Assembly: GCA_949293925.1 (NCBI GenBank)
Contig: CASFFI010000045.1
Span: 1-6,430, forward strand
Direction: 5' to 3'
DNA: 6,430 nucleotides
Source: an uncultured Christensenella sp.
Lineage (GTDB): Bacteria > Bacillota > Clostridia > Christensenellales > UBA1242
Both the position numbers and the translations under genes were made by a program. Below, piece by piece: positions 4,929 to 6,430 of this stretch; the first letter of the stretch is position 1, and each line of letters begins with the position of its first letter. The notes beneath the pieces were generated by a model, which made no database searches, was not told the origin of the DNA, and was given only the letters and a program-made list of their open reading frames with translations.

Positions 4929-6430
4929 ATGAGAAATATATCGACATTTTGTGCGATAAGTGTTCCCGTATTTGTAATAGTAATGATTGTAATGCTCGCT
5001 GTAGGTATTATAGCAGGCATAGTTATTAATATCGTTATTTCTAATAAAAAACTTAATAACACAAAAAATCAGGCAACTAAAATACTCGAAGATGCTTATG
5101 CACAAGCAAAATCTATAAAGTTAGAACAAGTAAATAAAACAAATGAAGAAATTAATATCTTAAAATCTTCTTTTGAAAGAGAAAATCAAGAAAGACGCGA
5201 ACAGTTTTCTAAAAGTGAAGAAAGGCTGACTTTAAGAGAACAAAATCTGATTAAAAAAGAAGAAGTTTTAGAAAAGAAAACTGAAAATCTAGAACAGATG
5301 AAAGAATTATTGCGTGCAAAAGAGCAAGAAGTCATTAAAAGAGGAGAGGATATTGAATCTGAAAGAAAAAAGATTGATGAAAAATTAGTCGAAATTTCAT
5401 CTATGACAGTAGATGAGGCTAAACAAGTTATTATTGATAAATACACTGATGAAGCAAAGTTAAGAGCAGCAAAAATCGCTAGAAATATTGAAGAAAATGC
5501 AGTAATGGACGCTAATAAAAAGGCTAAACAGATTTTGACTTTGGCTATTCAAAAGTGTGCTGCTGACCATACTAGTGAAGTAACTGTGTCAAGTGTAAGT
5601 CTGCCAAACGAAGAGATGAAAGGACGAATAATAGGGCGTGAGGGTAGAAATATTAGAGCATTAGAAATGTCAACAGGTGTTGATTTTATTATTGATGATA
5701 CTCCTGAAACAATTGTAATTAGTGCTTTTGACCCTATAAGGCGTGAAGTTGCAAGAATTGCTCTTGAAAAATTAATGCTAGATGGCAGAATAAACCCAGC
5801 TAGAATAGAAGAATTAGTCGAAAAAGTAAGACGAGATTTAGATAATACTATGAAAGAAGCAGGCGAAAATGCTTGTTTTGATGCAGATATTCACAACATG
5901 CACCCAGAATTGATTAAAATTTTAGGAAGATTAAAATATAGAACAAGTTATGGACAAAATGTTTTAAATCATTCTTTAGAAGTATGTTACATCGCTGGAT
6001 TACTTGCAGCAGAAGTAGGTGCAGATATTAAACTTGCAAAACGTGGAGGATTGTTGCACGATATAGGTAAAGCGCTAGACCACGAAATAGAAGGCACTCA
6101 TGTATCAATAGGTGTAGATTTATGTAAAAAATACAGAGAAAGTGAAGCAGTAACACATATTGTTGCCTCTCATCACAATGATATTGAACCACAATCTATT
6201 GAAGCAGTATTAGTGCAAGCAGCAGATGCAATTTCTAGTTCAAGACCAGGAGCAAGGCGTGAATCATTAGAAAATTATATTAAACGATTAGAAAATCTTG
6301 AAAATATTGCAAATTCATTTGATGGCATTGAAAAATCATTTGCTTTGCAAGCAGGTAGGGAAATTCGTATAATGGTAAAACCAGAACAAATTTCTGATGA
6401 TAGGGCAGTGCTTTTATCTCAAGAGATTGC
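4929..6430 (+). CDS. rny: Ribonuclease Y, 3' end cut by window edge
   Basis: RNase Y is the membrane-anchored endoribonuclease that starts decay and processing of many mRNAs in Bacillota. The frame is open from the ATG to the window end: 500 complete codons, no stop. The family is about 520 aa, so roughly the last 20 residues are missing by truncation of the window only. Order of parts: one transmembrane segment at ~11-37; a long charged coiled coil at ~40-200; a KH RNA-binding domain at ~215-285 with its loop GREG at 236-239 in RIIGREGRN; and an HD hydrolase domain at ~340-440. In the HD domain the metal-binding residues are His348 (LNHSLEV), the HD pair His377-Asp378 (LLHDIGKALDHE) and Asp433 (AADAIS). 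All expected motifs are intact, with no frameshift. It has its own promoter after the serS terminator. In other Bacillota rny often lies near recA or ymdB; what follows here is outside the window. Confidence 0.97.
   Translation, partial: MRNISTFCAISVPVFVIVMIVMLAVGIIAGIVINIVISNKKLNNTKNQATKILEDAYAQAKSIKLEQVNKTNEEINILKSSFERENQERREQFSKSEERLTLREQNLIKKEEVLEKKTENLEQMKELLRAKEQEVIKRGEDIESERKKIDEKLVEISSMTVDEAKQVIIDKYTDEAKLRAAKIARNIEENAVMDANKKAKQILTLAIQKCAADHTSEVTVSSVSLPNEEMKGRIIGREGRNIRALEMSTGVDFIIDDTPETIVISAFDPIRREVARIALEKLMLDGRINPARIEELVEKVRRDLDNTMKEAGENACFDADIHNMHPELIKILGRLKYRTSYGQNVLNHSLEVCYIAGLLAAEVGADIKLAKRGGLLHDIGKALDHEIEGTHVSIGVDLCKKYRESEAVTHIVASHHNDIEPQSIEAVLVQAADAISSSRPGARRESLENYIKRLENLENIANSFDGIEKSFALQAGREIRIMVKPEQISDDRAVLLSQEI

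Noticed and set aside
4856..5446. Several minus-strand frames antisense to the start of rny
   Set aside because: They are mirror translations of the rny membrane segment and coiled coil, overlap one another, and lack start signals.

Overview
The window is very AT-rich bacterial DNA with Bacillota (Firmicutes) traits, most likely from a clostridial lineage. Three observations support this: strong AGGAG-type ribosome binding sites, sigma-A-type promoters close to TTGACA/TATAAT, and a gram-positive ('Cheo box') LexA operator upstream of lexA. The recombinase and the seryl-tRNA synthetase also carry sequence signatures I associate with clostridial family members. Assignment below class level is not possible from the sequence alone.

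Layout. Positions 1-1010 are a long non-coding block. It is filled with tandem and dispersed repeats: a 135-136 bp direct repeat in about 2.6 copies (96-448), a degenerate ~80 bp repeat in about four copies (684-971), and several hairpins. lexA (1011-1607, minus strand) follows, with its own promoter and an overlapping LexA operator. Divergent from it, on the plus strand, is a XerS/XerC-like tyrosine recombinase (1794-2837). The 186 bp between the two genes holds the operator, an unassigned palindrome and the recombinase promoter. A 550 bp AT-rich gap (2838-3387) ends in a good promoter and RBS for serS (seryl-tRNA synthetase, 3388-4689), which has an intrinsic terminator. A second, shorter gap carries the promoter of rny (RNase Y, from 4929), which runs off the right edge with its last few residues missing.

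How the genes relate. lexA appears to repress itself, because its operator covers the -35 box. It shares its upstream region with a chromosomal-type tyrosine recombinase. The arrangement recalls Bacillus subtilis, where lexA is divergent from the yneA-yneB-ynzC operon, whose yneB encodes an unrelated (serine) recombinase; a link between the SOS response and recombination here is inference. serS and rny look like independent housekeeping units (translation and mRNA decay), each with its own promoter. I see no transposase, phage gene, CRISPR array, tRNA or rRNA. The most unusual parts are the repeat-packed 1 kb block and the lexA-recombinase intergenic region.
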